A stretch of 64,000 bases of DNA, taken from Bacteroidaceae bacterium (lineage in GTDB: Bacteria > Bacteroidota > Bacteroidia > Bacteroidales > Bacteroidaceae). Below are positions 45,926 to 54,304 of the stretch, in pieces. The stretch's first letter is position 1, and every line of letters starts with the position of its first letter. Made by a program: the position numbers and the translations under genes. The stretch is from NCBI GenBank assembly GCA_024398435.1, contig JAKSJD010000009.1, forward strand, positions 1 through 64,000. The letters are read 5' to 3'. The notes beneath the pieces were generated by a model. The model saw only the letters and a list, made by a program, of their open reading frames with translations, ran no database searches and had not been told where the DNA came from.

Positions 45926-46690
45926 CTACTTTGCGTTCTTGAATAAGTATTGACCTTTATTCTTCGTGAACACTCCCCATTCTATTGCATGGGATTCGCA
46001 ACTATGATAGCATCGCATGCACTGGACACATTCCTTGCCCCACTCAGGCAACTTATCGCCATCAAGAGTTATATTGTGGTAAGGACAAACTTTCACGCAT
46101 TTACCACATTTGCGGCAATTGTCATTAGTCTTGAAATGCTTTGAAGTGATGAGGAAACGATTGAAAAACGGACGGATAATATTACTCTTTGCCCACTTGA
46201 ATCCACCAGGAATAGTGTCGAACAATTCTCGCTTATCTATAATATCATCGACAATCTGCTCAAGGCGAACCTGAGCATTGCGAAGCTTCATCTGTTCCTT
46301 ATCCTCTGGATCCACATCGAAACCTGGCAGACACACATAAGATTCCGGCATCTGGACAGCATAACCGAGGTCACACTTCCAACCTTTTTTTTCCACATCC
46401 TTGCAGAATATTTCCGCTGTCTTGCCCGTATCATCTCCACAAGTTGTAACGAAATAGACATACGAAGGCGTACTTTCAAGTTGCATTCGCTCGATAAACT
46501 GCTCCACAAACACTGGCACTCCCCAACCATAGCAAGGGAAAATGAAGCCAAGACGCTCTTCTGGTCTCAACTTATAGTGCATGTTGCCAGCAAACTCATC
46601 AGGGATGAACTTCAGTTCGTCCCCGATTTCCTGAGCTACATATTCTGCAACCCATCCGCTGTTTCCCGTTCCTGTGAAATAGAATATCAT
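45926..46690 (-). CDS. EFR1-family flavodoxin-ferredoxin protein
   Basis: A 254-aa protein starting MIFYFTGTGNSGWVAEYVA, a flavodoxin-like FMN loop. The last 75 residues hold two 4Fe-4S motifs (CRKCGKCVKVCP and CVQCMRCYHSC). The TTG at 46696 was not used as start because ATG at 46690 is two codons on. It probably carries electrons in an anaerobic redox step; the partner is unknown. It lies between corA and the GH26 gene, with no obvious link to either. Confidence 0.9.
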   Translation of the reverse strand: MIFYFTGTGNSGWVAEYVAQEIGDELKFIPDEFAGNMHYKLRPEERLGFIFPCYGWGVPVFVEQFIERMQLESTPSYVYFVTTCGDDTGKTAEIFCKDVEKKGWKCDLGYAVQMPESYVCLPGFDVDPEDKEQMKLRNAQVRLEQIVDDIIDKRELFDTIPGGFKWAKSNIIRPFFNRFLITSKHFKTNDNCRKCGKCVKVCPYHNITLDGDKLPEWGKECVQCMRCYHSCESHAIEWGVFTKNKGQYLFKNAK

Positions 46691-46740
46691 GGGCAATTAG
46701 GATTTTTCAATTGCGATTATGCTTTATTTCCTTCGAATGA

Positions 46741-47667
46741 TTACAACCACTGCTTCCTGCGGAAATACCACCAACCTATAACCGTAATGATGATGCTTAT
46801 GATGATTGCAACGATGAATCCCCACGAACTCTTCTCCATACCATTGATAAGGTTCATACCGAAGAGACTTGCAACGAGGGTTGGCAACATGATAATCATG
46901 TTAAGACTCGTGAGCAGACGCATCACACGGTTCATATTGTTGTTGATAAGATTGGCATAAGTATCCATCGTACTGTCAAGGATGTTCGTATAGATAGCGG
47001 TCATTTCCCTGGCCTGCTGCATCTCAATATTCACATCTTCGATAAGTTCGGCATCAAGGTCATCGACCGGAAGACGGAACTTCAGTTTTGAAAGGAGTGT
47101 CTCATTGCCTCGGATACTTGTAGCGAAATATGTCAAGCTATCCTGAAGACGGGAAAGACTAGTAAGGTCCTTATTATCAATATTTCTGTCGAGATTGCGC
47201 TTTGCCTTTTCAATCAATCCGTTCACCTGCTTCAGGTACTTCAGATACCAAACACTGGCACTGAGAAAGAGGCGGAACACAAGGTCGGTTGCATCTATGA
47301 ATCCTTCTGCCCTACGCATCTGATGACTGATGAAGTCGACCATCATCTTGGTTTCCTGATGGCAAATCGTGATAATCTTATCATCCTTCACCAATATACC
47401 AAGAGGGATTGTGGTGTAAGGACTTCGGCTCGTGATATTCTTAAGATGCGGAATACGAAGGATAATCATCAACCATCCTTCATCATAGTCGTAACGGGCA
47501 CGCTCATCGGTATCGGAAATGTCTTCTACGAAATAATCTGGAATCTGCAATTCATCTACCAGATACTTCACGTCTTCCTCTACCGGACAAGTAACTTGAA
47601 TCCAACATCCCGACTGCCACTGGTCAAGATGCTTTATGCCCTTATTAAAGTTCCAATAAGTACGCAT
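46741..47667 (-). CDS. corA: CorA-family magnesium transporter
   Basis: A 308-aa protein with a large cytoplasmic N-terminal part and two C-terminal membrane helices. The selectivity motif GMN is present (FGMNLINGMEKSSWG, near residue 263). It ends with the basic RRKQW anchor. It forms a pentameric channel for Mg2+ and other divalent ions. It is preceded by an unusually long leader of about 220 nt that carries two 17-codon ORFs. Confidence 0.95.
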   Translation of the reverse strand: MRTYWNFNKGIKHLDQWQSGCWIQVTCPVEEDVKYLVDELQIPDYFVEDISDTDERARYDYDEGWLMIILRIPHLKNITSRSPYTTIPLGILVKDDKIITICHQETKMMVDFISHQMRRAEGFIDATDLVFRLFLSASVWYLKYLKQVNGLIEKAKRNLDRNIDNKDLTSLSRLQDSLTYFATSIRGNETLLSKLKFRLPVDDLDAELIEDVNIEMQQAREMTAIYTNILDSTMDTYANLINNNMNRVMRLLTSLNMIIMLPTLVASLFGMNLINGMEKSSWGFIVAIIISIIITVIGWWYFRRKQWL

Positions 47668-47699
47668 AGTTTAAACTCTTCTAAGTTAGTATTAATGTT

Positions 47700-47867
47700 T
47701 TATAACCTCAAAAGTTCAGATAAAGTCTTTGTGATGCAACTAATCATTGCCATAAAGTCCACAAACTGCTGAACTTTGTGTTGGGGGAAGAGTCTAAACC
47801 TACTATTCTTCTGTTAAGACCCTACCCTGCTTTTAGTTAAATTATTCGCCGGATAACTGTCGTCCAT
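47700..47867 (-). other. Two short ORFs in the corA leader
   Basis: ORF 1 runs 47867 to 47814 (MDDSYPANNLTKSRVGS). ORF 2 runs 47753 to 47700 (MAMISCITKTLSELLRL), ending 33 bp before the corA ATG. Both lie between the promoter at 47894 and corA. Neither has a strong ribosome-binding sequence. They could be leader peptides controlling corA, as in the corA leader of Salmonella, but this is only inference. Confidence 0.35.
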
Positions 47868-47893
47868 AATGAATTTTAATTTGTTTTCGGCTG

Positions 47894-47923
47894 CAAAGAT
47901 ACAAAAAAAAGCATAAAGCCAAA
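47894..47923 (-). promoter_or_regulatory. Promoter for corA, merged with upstream terminator
   Basis: On the minus strand TTTG (47923-47920), 18 bp, TATCTTTG (47901-47894). The TTTG lies in the loop of the terminator hairpin at 47911-47933. Confidence 0.75.
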
Positions 47924-47933
47924 CGCCTTATGC
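47903..47933 (-). terminator. Rho-independent terminator after BadF-type kinase gene
   Basis: On the minus strand GCATAAGGC pairs with GCTTTATGC (one mismatch) around GTTTG, followed by eight T residues. The corA -7 box starts one base after the T tract. Confidence 0.88.
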
Positions 47934-47963
47934 CTAATAATTTGCTATTTATTTGCTTCTTTT

Positions 47964-48797
47964 TTACATTTTTCGATGAAAATCTATCAATCCTTGCATT
48001 GGCGAACGCACAATCTTACCAATTTGATAGCCAAGCGAAGAGGCTGTTGCCTTCAGTTCATCTTCATAAGCCCATGCTATCGAACCAACAAACGAAACTG
48101 GCAATTCAGGATGACTGTAATTGGCTATATTACGATTGAAGAACTCTCCGAAACAATCCAAAAGGAACTGATGCATCTCTTCTTCATCGCGATGATGATG
48201 GCAGAACTGGGAAACCTGACCAAGGAACCTGTTTGGAAGAGGCTGACGATACACATTATTTATTATATTGGCAGCATCAAGTTCGGTTTCCTTAAAGAAC
48301 TTATAGCACAATCCATCCGAGAACTGATGCTTCAGAACATTGCCAATCAAGCGCTTACCAATGTATGCCCCACTTCCCTCATCTCCGAGAATATAGCCAA
48401 GAGGAGGAATGTTTTGCATGATGACCGAACCATCATAGTAGCAAGAATTTGAACCAGTACCAAGAATACATGCAATGCCCGGTTCGTGGCCAAGCAAAGC
48501 ACGAGCTGCCCCAAGCATATCGCTGCCTACCGACACATTGCAGCCAACCACCTCCTGAAGATATAGTTTCATCAAAGGAACGGCTGCGGGAGTGCAACCG
48601 GCACCATAGAAATAAACGTCAGACACTTCCTTGCCTTCAAGTTGGGGCAGCAATTCGTTACGAAGCAAGCCACAAACTTGCTCACGCGACTGATGAACGG
48701 GATTGATTCCCTGAGTTGGTTTCAATTGCTCCACTTGAGAAGCATCCACCAAGGTCCAATCCGTCTTCGTTGACCCACTATCGGCTATAAGTATCAT
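47964..48797 (-). CDS. BadF/BadG-family sugar kinase (N-acetylglucosamine kinase-like)
   Basis: A 277-aa ASKHA-fold protein: phosphate-1 motif DSGSTKTDWTLVD (residues 6-18), GTGSNSCYYDG, and GDEGSGAYIGKRLI. Similar proteins phosphorylate N-acetylglucosamine or related amino sugars for re-use from cell-wall or host glycans; the exact sugar is not decided by sequence. It starts 28 bp after the stop of the mannose-1-phosphate guanylyltransferase gene and probably shares its transcript. Confidence 0.87.
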   Translation of the reverse strand: MILIADSGSTKTDWTLVDASQVEQLKPTQGINPVHQSREQVCGLLRNELLPQLEGKEVSDVYFYGAGCTPAAVPLMKLYLQEVVGCNVSVGSDMLGAARALLGHEPGIACILGTGSNSCYYDGSVIMQNIPPLGYILGDEGSGAYIGKRLIGNVLKHQFSDGLCYKFFKETELDAANIINNVYRQPLPNRFLGQVSQFCHHHRDEEEMHQFLLDCFGEFFNRNIANYSHPELPVSFVGSIAWAYEDELKATASSLGYQIGKIVRSPMQGLIDFHRKM

Positions 48798-48825
48798 TAT
48801 TCGAATGCTTGTTGTATTGGTTGTG

Positions 48826-49890
48826 TCAATCCTGACTGAATTCCTTTATTCTCTGTTCTTCCGAAAGCTTGCAAATGAGCAAGGTATCGTCTTTCTCTGC
48901 AATGATGTAGCCATCAAGACCTTGAACAACCACTCGTTTTTCCTCGCTCGTATGAACAATACAATTCTTGGAATCGTGCAATTCGATGCGATTGCCTATC
49001 TTTGCATTGCCGTCAGAATCCTTATCAACAAGTGTAATGAGCGAACCCCAAGTTCCTACATCACTCCAACCGAAATCGGCTGGGAACACAAAGATTTCCT
49101 CTGCTTTTTCCATAACTGCATAGTCGATGGAAATGCTTGGACACTGTGGGAAACGTTCGTCAATCATCTTCTGCTCATTCTCAGTTGCGAGATAAGGCAT
49201 AAGTTCCTCAAACACTTGAGCGATGTCGCTTTGATAGATTCTAAGGGCATTCACGATGGTTTCAACGTTCCATACGAAGATTCCTGAATTCCAGAAAAAC
49301 TCTGAATGCTTAACATATTCCTTTGCTGTTGCCAAATCTGGTTTCTCACGGAACTTGTCAACGCGATAAATTGATTTGTGGCGAAGGGAAGGAGTAGTTA
49401 AATCCGCCTGAATGTATCCATATCCCGTCTCTGGGCGAGTTGGTTTCATACCAAGCGTGACAATAGCATCTGAATCTGCAGTGAAGTCGAGTGCTTCTGT
49501 GATTACACGGCGGAACTCGTCCTGGTCGACTACCATGTGGTCGCTTGGAGTGACAACAAGGTTGGCACGAGGGTTTTTCTTCTTGATTCGCCAACATACA
49601 TAGGCGATGCAAGGAGCGGTGTTGCGTCGGCAAGGTTCGAGAAGAATGTTCTCCTCTGGCACTTCTGGCAATTGTTGTTTTACTATCTCTGCATACTTTG
49701 CAGATGTGACCACCCACACATTCTCTGCTGGAACTATCCCCTTGAAACGGTCCATCGTGAGTTGGATGAAAGTGCGTCCGCATCCCATCACGTCGATGAA
49801 TTGCTTTGGGCATTCAGGGGTGCTCATTGGCCAGAAGCGGCTTCCCACTCCACCTGCCATAATGACCAAATGATTGTTGTTTCTGTTCAT
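48826..49890 (-). CDS. manC: Mannose-1-phosphate guanylyltransferase
   Basis: A 354-aa nucleotidyltransferase that makes GDP-mannose. The signature is MAGGVGSRFWPMSTPECPKQF in parts at residues 11-31; later motifs are EPCRRNTAPCIAY, TPSDHMV and FGWSDVGTWGS. It lacks the C-terminal isomerase cupin of the two-domain enzymes. GDP-mannose feeds surface glycans and fucosylation. It has its own promoter overlapping the rpsP terminator. Confidence 0.93.
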   Translation of the reverse strand: MNRNNNHLVIMAGGVGSRFWPMSTPECPKQFIDVMGCGRTFIQLTMDRFKGIVPAENVWVVTSAKYAEIVKQQLPEVPEENILLEPCRRNTAPCIAYVCWRIKKKNPRANLVVTPSDHMVVDQDEFRRVITEALDFTADSDAIVTLGMKPTRPETGYGYIQADLTTPSLRHKSIYRVDKFREKPDLATAKEYVKHSEFFWNSGIFVWNVETIVNALRIYQSDIAQVFEELMPYLATENEQKMIDERFPQCPSISIDYAVMEKAEEIFVFPADFGWSDVGTWGSLITLVDKDSDGNAKIGNRIELHDSKNCIVHTSEEKRVVVQGLDGYIIAEKDDTLLICKLSEEQRIKEFSQD

Positions 49891-49930
49891 GATTGCTATC
49901 GTTTATCTTTTATGCTTGCCTTACAGAGTG

Positions 49931-49961
49931 CAAATATACAAAAAAGACGGTTAACTGCAAT
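49931..49961 (-). promoter_or_regulatory. Promoter for manC, merged with rpsP terminator
   Basis: On the minus strand ATTG (49961-49958), 19 bp, TATATTTG (49938-49931). The ATTG half lies in the loop of the terminator hairpin. Confidence 0.7.
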
Positions 49962-49973
49962 AGAGTTAACCGT
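49941..49973 (-). terminator. Rho-independent terminator after rpsP
   Basis: ACGGTTAACT (49947-49956) pairs perfectly with AGTTAACCGT (49964-49973). On the minus strand it is followed by a T tract (49945-49941); the plus side also has T residues, so it could work both ways. Confidence 0.9.
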
Positions 49974-50025
49974 TTTTCTTTTGAATTTCTCAAAAAGTCC
50001 TGCTTGCGCAGGAGCAAAGATGCCA

Positions 50026-50565
50026 TTAAGCCTCTGCAGGAGCTTCTTCTGTAGCTGGTTCTTCAGCTGGAGCTTCTTCTGCTGCAGGTTCAGCAGCTGC
50101 GAGAGCAGCAGCCTTCTTTTCTGCAACCTTCTGAGCGATAGCATCGTTGACTTTCTTTTCAGCAGCAAGGCGAGCTTCGTAAGCAGCCTTCTTTGCTGAA
50201 GCCTTCTTAGCCTCGAGAGCAGTGAGCTTGTTATCCTTCTCTGCCTTCCAAGCATCAAACTTAGCCTGAGCAGCAGCTTCGTCGAAAGCGCCCTTCTTAA
50301 CACCACCGAGGAGGTGCTTCATCATGTAAACGCCTTCCTTTGAAAGGATATTGCGAACTGTGTCTGTAGGCTGAGCACCTACTTGTACCCAATAAAGAGC
50401 ACGTTCGAAGTTCAAATCAATTGTTGAAGGATTGGTGTTAGGGTTGTAAGTACCAATCTTTTCTACGAAGCGACCATCACGTGGTGCATCGGCATGTGCG
50501 ATAACGATTGAGAAGAATGCATAGTTCTTTCTACCGTGACGCTGTAATCTAATTTTAACTGCCAT
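50026..50565 (-). CDS. rpsP: 30S ribosomal protein S16 with long Ala/Glu/Lys tail
   Basis: A 179-aa protein. Residues 1-85 are S16 ([20 protein letters not shown], then [12 protein letters not shown] and [15 protein letters not shown]). The remaining 90 residues form a predicted helix rich in Ala and Lys followed by an Ala/Glu/Pro end ([18 protein letters not shown]). E. coli S16 is 82 aa, so the protein is more than doubled. The tail resembles that of the HU protein at 1-517 in composition. It is monocistronic, with its own promoter and terminator. Confidence 0.95.
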   Translation of the reverse strand: MAVKIRLQRHGRKNYAFFSIVIAHADAPRDGRFVEKIGTYNPNTNPSTIDLNFERALYWVQVGAQPTDTVRNILSKEGVYMMKHLLGGVKKGAFDEAAAQAKFDAWKAEKDNKLTALEAKKASAKKAAYEARLAAEKKVNDAIAQKVAEKKAAALAAAEPAAEEAPAEEPATEEAPAEA

Positions 50566-50625
50566 TTGTTTGTTTTTTATTGATTAATATGATTTGAATA
50601 TGCCACTAACTCGTAATGGCGGGTG

Positions 50626-50633
50626 CAAAGGTA
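50626..50633 (-). promoter_or_regulatory. Promoter -7 box for rpsP
   Basis: The minus strand reads TACCTTTGCACCCG, identical over 14 bases to the rplU and valS promoters; about 55 nt of leader. Confidence 0.65.
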
Positions 50634-50763
50634 GGAATTTATTGAGAATAAATCGTTAAGAATCGGCAATTATTTTACTTCATTGGGTGTTTTTTCATTG
50701 TTTTTGCCCGATTTCTTGCTGTTCAGAGAGCAAAGGCTTGCCAATAATGAGGTTGTGTTTAGC

Positions 50764-50851
50764 AAAAAATTACCTCTCGAACCGCAAACAATTGGCCTTC
50801 GAACCGCGAACAATTGGCCTTCGAACCGCGAATAATTGACCTTCGAACCGC
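50764..50851 (-). repeat. 22-bp tandem repeat array B2 (four units)
   Basis: On the minus strand GCGGTTCG units begin at 50851, 50829, 50807 and 50785, exactly 22 bp apart. Three units carry AAGGYCAATTRTT; the last ends in AGGTAATTTTTT. It lies in the 337-bp gap 50566-50902, upstream of rpsP and downstream of the GH43-GH8 gene; the gap holds no gene. Confidence 0.93.
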
Positions 50852-50860
50852 GATGTTTTT

Positions 50861-50895
50861 TCAAGAAAGAAATAGGGCAACTTGCGTCGCCCTAT
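50861..50895 (-). terminator. Terminator after the GH43-GH8 gene
   Basis: On the minus strand ATAGGGC (50895-50889) pairs with GCCCTAT (50878-50872), followed by TTCTTTCTTG. It lies 8 bp past the stop codon. Confidence 0.75.
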
Positions 50896-50902
50896 CCTAT
50901 TG

Positions 50903-53413
50903 TTATTCTCCGAAGTTCTGATACTGTCCACTGAGATGGAGAAGTGCGAAGATATAGAGAAGGCCATCATAATATACATCATAGTAGCCATCCTCGTATG
51001 GTTCGAGTTTCATGTCCCAGAGATGACGAACAAAGTCCTTGCTGTACTGGTTGTCGGTCATAAGACTTGCAGCAGCTGTTGTACCAACAAGACCGATTGA
51101 GTGGCGAAGAGTACGATAACCACCTGCTCCCATAACGAATGCAGGCTTGCCTCCATTGAGTGCAAACTGGTCAGGGAATGTAGTGATGCCGCCCTTTGCC
51201 ATTGTTGCCTGGAACTTGTCTGCATATTCCTTCTGCCATTCAGCATCCTTATTGTACCAGCAGAAGTCCATTGCAATGTTCATTGGAACGCGCCAAGAGT
51301 CGTAGTGGAATTCTGAACCACGAGTTGGAGTTCCATCAAACTGACTCTGGTCAGGATTGATACCTGTTACAGGGTCTGTTGCCTTATGGAGATACTGGCG
51401 AGCATTGTCGGCAAGTTCGCGATAGAGGGCTTCGCGTCCGTCGTTTGCTGTCTCTGCCCAGATTTCATAGAATGCAGGAAGATGATATGAAGGGTCTGTC
51501 CATTCGTTTGAACGAGAATCTGGACAGAAGTTTATCAACTTATGTTCCATATTGATGATGTTTGTAACACCATTTGAACCATCCTTTGAGAAGAGGTCGT
51601 TGAGCAATGTCTGAGCTTCCTTCAAGTAGTTGATTTCGCCATTGTTGCCCCAACGACGGCTTGCAAGGAGAAGGTCGGTTACGAAATAGAGTTCACCATC
51701 ACTTGCGGAACCGCGAGCACGGCGTGAAACTCCATCAGGAGAGATTGACCAATCGAACAAACCTTTGCGAGGACCTTCCTTCACTTGCATATTCTTCTTT
51801 GACCAACGCCAAATGCGGTTGAAGATGTCTTGCTTGTCCAACTGAACTGCAACCATCATTCCGTATGACTGTCCTTCAGTGCGGACATCATGATTTTTCA
51901 CGTCTGATACGTATCCGAGTGTGTCGCCAACTGCCTTGTAAGCTGCTCTTTCGCTTTCGAACACTTCATAAAAAGCATCGGCAATCTTCTTATCGATTTC
52001 AGCCTGAGAGTAACCTAATTCGCGAAAGTAGTTGCGATAAATGGGAGTCTTTGGAGTCATAATGCCTGTTTCCTTTGCTGAAGAGAATGAAACCCAGTCA
52101 ATTTCTACATTATTGTCAGTTGCAGAAGCCACTGTAATGTCTGCAACGCCCTTTGGCATCTTGCACTTTGCAGCAAATTCTGTCATCTTTGCCAATGCAG
52201 GAACCTTTACGGTTGCGATTGTCTTGCCCTTGATTCCGCCTTGCTTGATAAGGAGAGTTGCACCCTTTTCGGCCTTAACCATGAGGTGAACAGTCTTCAA
52301 ACTGCCAGTCTTGCCGAAGTCAACCTTATTGTACTTAACCCAACCTTGCTTTGAAGTGAAGATTGTCTTCCAACCCTTGAATGTGTTTTCAGGATTGTTG
52401 AAAGCGATTTCAGCACCTTCAGCAGAAATTTCACTGTAGCGGTCGATCTGTACCTTACCTTCTGCACGGCTGATACCGACGCCACGCTTTGTTGGAGTTA
52501 CTTGCTGGATTGTTCCGTCTTCGTTGAAGAAGATAGAATCGGCACATACTGAACGGTTCTTATCAAACTCAGGAGAGAGGTCGTTGCGGTGGTAGAAGAG
52601 GTACCACTGACCATTGTATTCAACCAATGAATGGTGGTTTGTCCAGCATCCAGTCTCTTCCATAATTACACCCTGATACTTGAATGGGCCGAGAGGATTA
52701 TCGCTGGTACAGTAAACGAGTGCTTCCTGTACATCGCGTGCCCAAGGGAATGTGAGGTAGTAGATGCCATTGCGCTTGAATACGAAAGGACCTTCTTTCA
52801 AACCTTTAGCAGGGAGATCACCGTCAAGCTTGACCGACTTGCCTACAAGTGCAGTCATTGAGTCGTTGAGTTCTGCTCCGGCAATACCGTTCATACCCCA
52901 ATAAATATACATCTTGCCATCATCGTCCTGAAGAATGCAAGGGTCGATACCCATAAGGCCCTTGATTGGTTCGGTACGAGGAGTGAATGGTCCATGAGGA
53001 GTTGGTGCTGTAGCAATTCCCACTGCAAAACCTCTGAAACCACCCTTTCCATTAGCTGGGAAGAAGAAATAGTAAGTTCCATCGCGCTTTATACAGTCAG
53101 GAGCCCACATAGAATAGGATGTATTGTTCACCCATTCCACATTGTTCTGGTCGACAATCACACCATGATCGGTCCAATCAGTAAGATTTTCAGAAGAGAA
53201 AACATGATAGTCCTTCATCTTGAACCATGCATTCTTGTTAGTCACATCTGGATTCTTCTCATCGTGAGAAGGATAAACATAAATCTTACCATCGAATACG
53301 CGTGCTGTAGGGTCAGCAGAGAACTGATCCGTGATGATTGGGTTTTGAGCCATTGCTGCAGTTCCCACCATCAATGCGAATGCCATGATAATAGACCTCT
53401 TAATACTTTTCAT
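50903..53413 (-). CDS. Secreted GH43 - CBM6-like - GH8 xylan-degrading fusion enzyme
   Basis: An 836-aa protein with a signal peptide (1-22, AAMAQ). Residues 25-320 are a five-bladed GH43 domain: base Asp34 in SADPTARVF, IDPCILQDDDG, and acid Glu in LKEGPFVFKRNGIYYL. Residues about 325-460 look like CBM6 (EIAFNN, VEIDWVSF). Residues about 475-836 are GH8, with acid TEGQSYGMMVAVQ and SDGELYFVTDLLLASRRW. The GH8 part resembles reducing-end xylose-releasing exo-oligoxylanases, while GH43 would remove xylose or arabinose, so one chain could attack both ends of xylo-oligosaccharides (inference). Confidence 0.9.
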   Translation of the reverse strand: MKSIKRSIIMAFALMVGTAAMAQNPIITDQFSADPTARVFDGKIYVYPSHDEKNPDVTNKNAWFKMKDYHVFSSENLTDWTDHGVIVDQNNVEWVNNTSYSMWAPDCIKRDGTYYFFFPANGKGGFRGFAVGIATAPTPHGPFTPRTEPIKGLMGIDPCILQDDDGKMYIYWGMNGIAGAELNDSMTALVGKSVKLDGDLPAKGLKEGPFVFKRNGIYYLTFPWARDVQEALVYCTSDNPLGPFKYQGVIMEETGCWTNHHSLVEYNGQWYLFYHRNDLSPEFDKNRSVCADSIFFNEDGTIQQVTPTKRGVGISRAEGKVQIDRYSEISAEGAEIAFNNPENTFKGWKTIFTSKQGWVKYNKVDFGKTGSLKTVHLMVKAEKGATLLIKQGGIKGKTIATVKVPALAKMTEFAAKCKMPKGVADITVASATDNNVEIDWVSFSSAKETGIMTPKTPIYRNYFRELGYSQAEIDKKIADAFYEVFESERAAYKAVGDTLGYVSDVKNHDVRTEGQSYGMMVAVQLDKQDIFNRIWRWSKKNMQVKEGPRKGLFDWSISPDGVSRRARGSASDGELYFVTDLLLASRRWGNNGEINYLKEAQTLLNDLFSKDGSNGVTNIINMEHKLINFCPDSRSNEWTDPSYHLPAFYEIWAETANDGREALYRELADNARQYLHKATDPVTGINPDQSQFDGTPTRGSEFHYDSWRVPMNIAMDFCWYNKDAEWQKEYADKFQATMAKGGITTFPDQFALNGGKPAFVMGAGGYRTLRHSIGLVGTTAAASLMTDNQYSKDFVRHLWDMKLEPYEDGYYDVYYDGLLYIFALLHLSGQYQNFGE

Positions 53414-53462
53414 TTTAATTCTTTGATTTGATTATTTTGACTGTTAATATTTATTTCGATTG

Positions 53463-53493
53463 CAAAGATACACAATAAATGGCAATTGTCAAA
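53463..53493 (-). promoter_or_regulatory. Promoter for GH43-GH8 gene
   Basis: On the minus strand TTTG (53493-53490), 19 bp, TATCTTTG (53470-53463). About 45 nt of leader. Confidence 0.83.
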
Positions 53494-53653
53494 GCAGAAC
53501 CACGATTTATTTCATGATTATGCATTCTTTTACGTTTTTCATCTAAAAGATTTCTCGAATTGCCATCCGAGCCATACAATGTTTCGCCCGAGACAACTAT
53601 CAAGCCACAACAGAAATCTCCATTTTTCAACGCACAGTTTACACTTTTATTGC

Positions 53654-53681
53654 CACACATATTTATATAATATTGCGCGCG
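53654..53681 (-). promoter_or_regulatory. Dispersed CGCGCG / ATGTGTG element, copy 5
   Basis: On the minus strand CGCGCGC, A/T-only sequence, then AAATATGTGTG. The ATG at 53660 opens a 69-codon Met-Cys ORF ending at 53451, 37 bp before the GH43-GH8 start. The promoter at 53463 lies inside that ORF. The 409-bp divergent gap 53414-53822 holds no other recognised gene. Confidence 0.5.
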
Positions 53682-53781
53682 AGAGTCACGAAGGGAATAT
53701 AATGAAAGCAGAAAAGAGGAAAAAAATCTGCCAAAAGCAAAATAATCACGGTCAGGAGATTCAAAATTGTGAATATTTTAT

Positions 53782-53789
53782 TATCTTTG
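53782..53789 (+). promoter_or_regulatory. Promoter -7 box for the Rnf operon
   Basis: TATCTTTG followed by CACTG, 34 bp before the first ATG. No good TTTG lies at the expected distance. Confidence 0.65.
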
Positions 53790-53822
53790 CACTGACTTTA
53801 CACTATACCCAACGGATTCATA

Positions 53823-54239
53823 ATGGCAGAGAAGATTGAACACAGAGGCATCGTCGAACGGATTGAGGGCAATCTGGTCAGTGTACGCATCTCTCAATCC
53901 ACCGCTTGCAGCGGCTGCCAAGCCCGTCATCTCTGCAACAGCAGCGAAAGTCAGGAGAAAATCGTCTCGGCTCAAACCACTGAAACAGACTTGAAAATAG
54001 GCGAAGAAGTGAATGTCATTGCCGCCGAATCGATGGGAAAGAAAGCTGTTGCTCTGGCATTCGTCGTACCACTCGTTATTCTGGTTTTACTGACGTTTGC
54101 GGCAGTTCTTCTATTGCGTTGGAGCGAAGGTATGGCCATAGTGACTGCATTGGTGGTGGTAGCCGCATATTACGGAGTGCTTGCCATCAACAGGAAAAAG
54201 CTGAATAAGGAGTTCAACTTCTGGGTGGAACGACTTTAA
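53823..54239 (+). CDS. RseC/MucC-family protein, first gene of the Rnf operon
   Basis: A 138-aa protein. The N-terminal half has four cysteines (STACSGCQARHLC, plus Cys in the first loop region) that could bind metal. Two membrane helices lie at about 78-98 and 102-122. RseC-type proteins are often encoded with rnf genes and help reduce SoxR or mature the Rnf complex. It lies 65 bp ahead of rnfB. Confidence 0.88.
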   Translation: MAEKIEHRGIVERIEGNLVSVRISQSTACSGCQARHLCNSSESQEKIVSAQTTETDLKIGEEVNVIAAESMGKKAVALAFVVPLVILVLLTFAAVLLLRWSEGMAIVTALVVVAAYYGVLAINRKKLNKEFNFWVERL

Positions 54240-54304
54240 AAGGGAACGCCCAAATGAGGATGGAAAAAGAAAGAACGTGTTAAAATTTAATAAATAAAAA
54301 TGTT

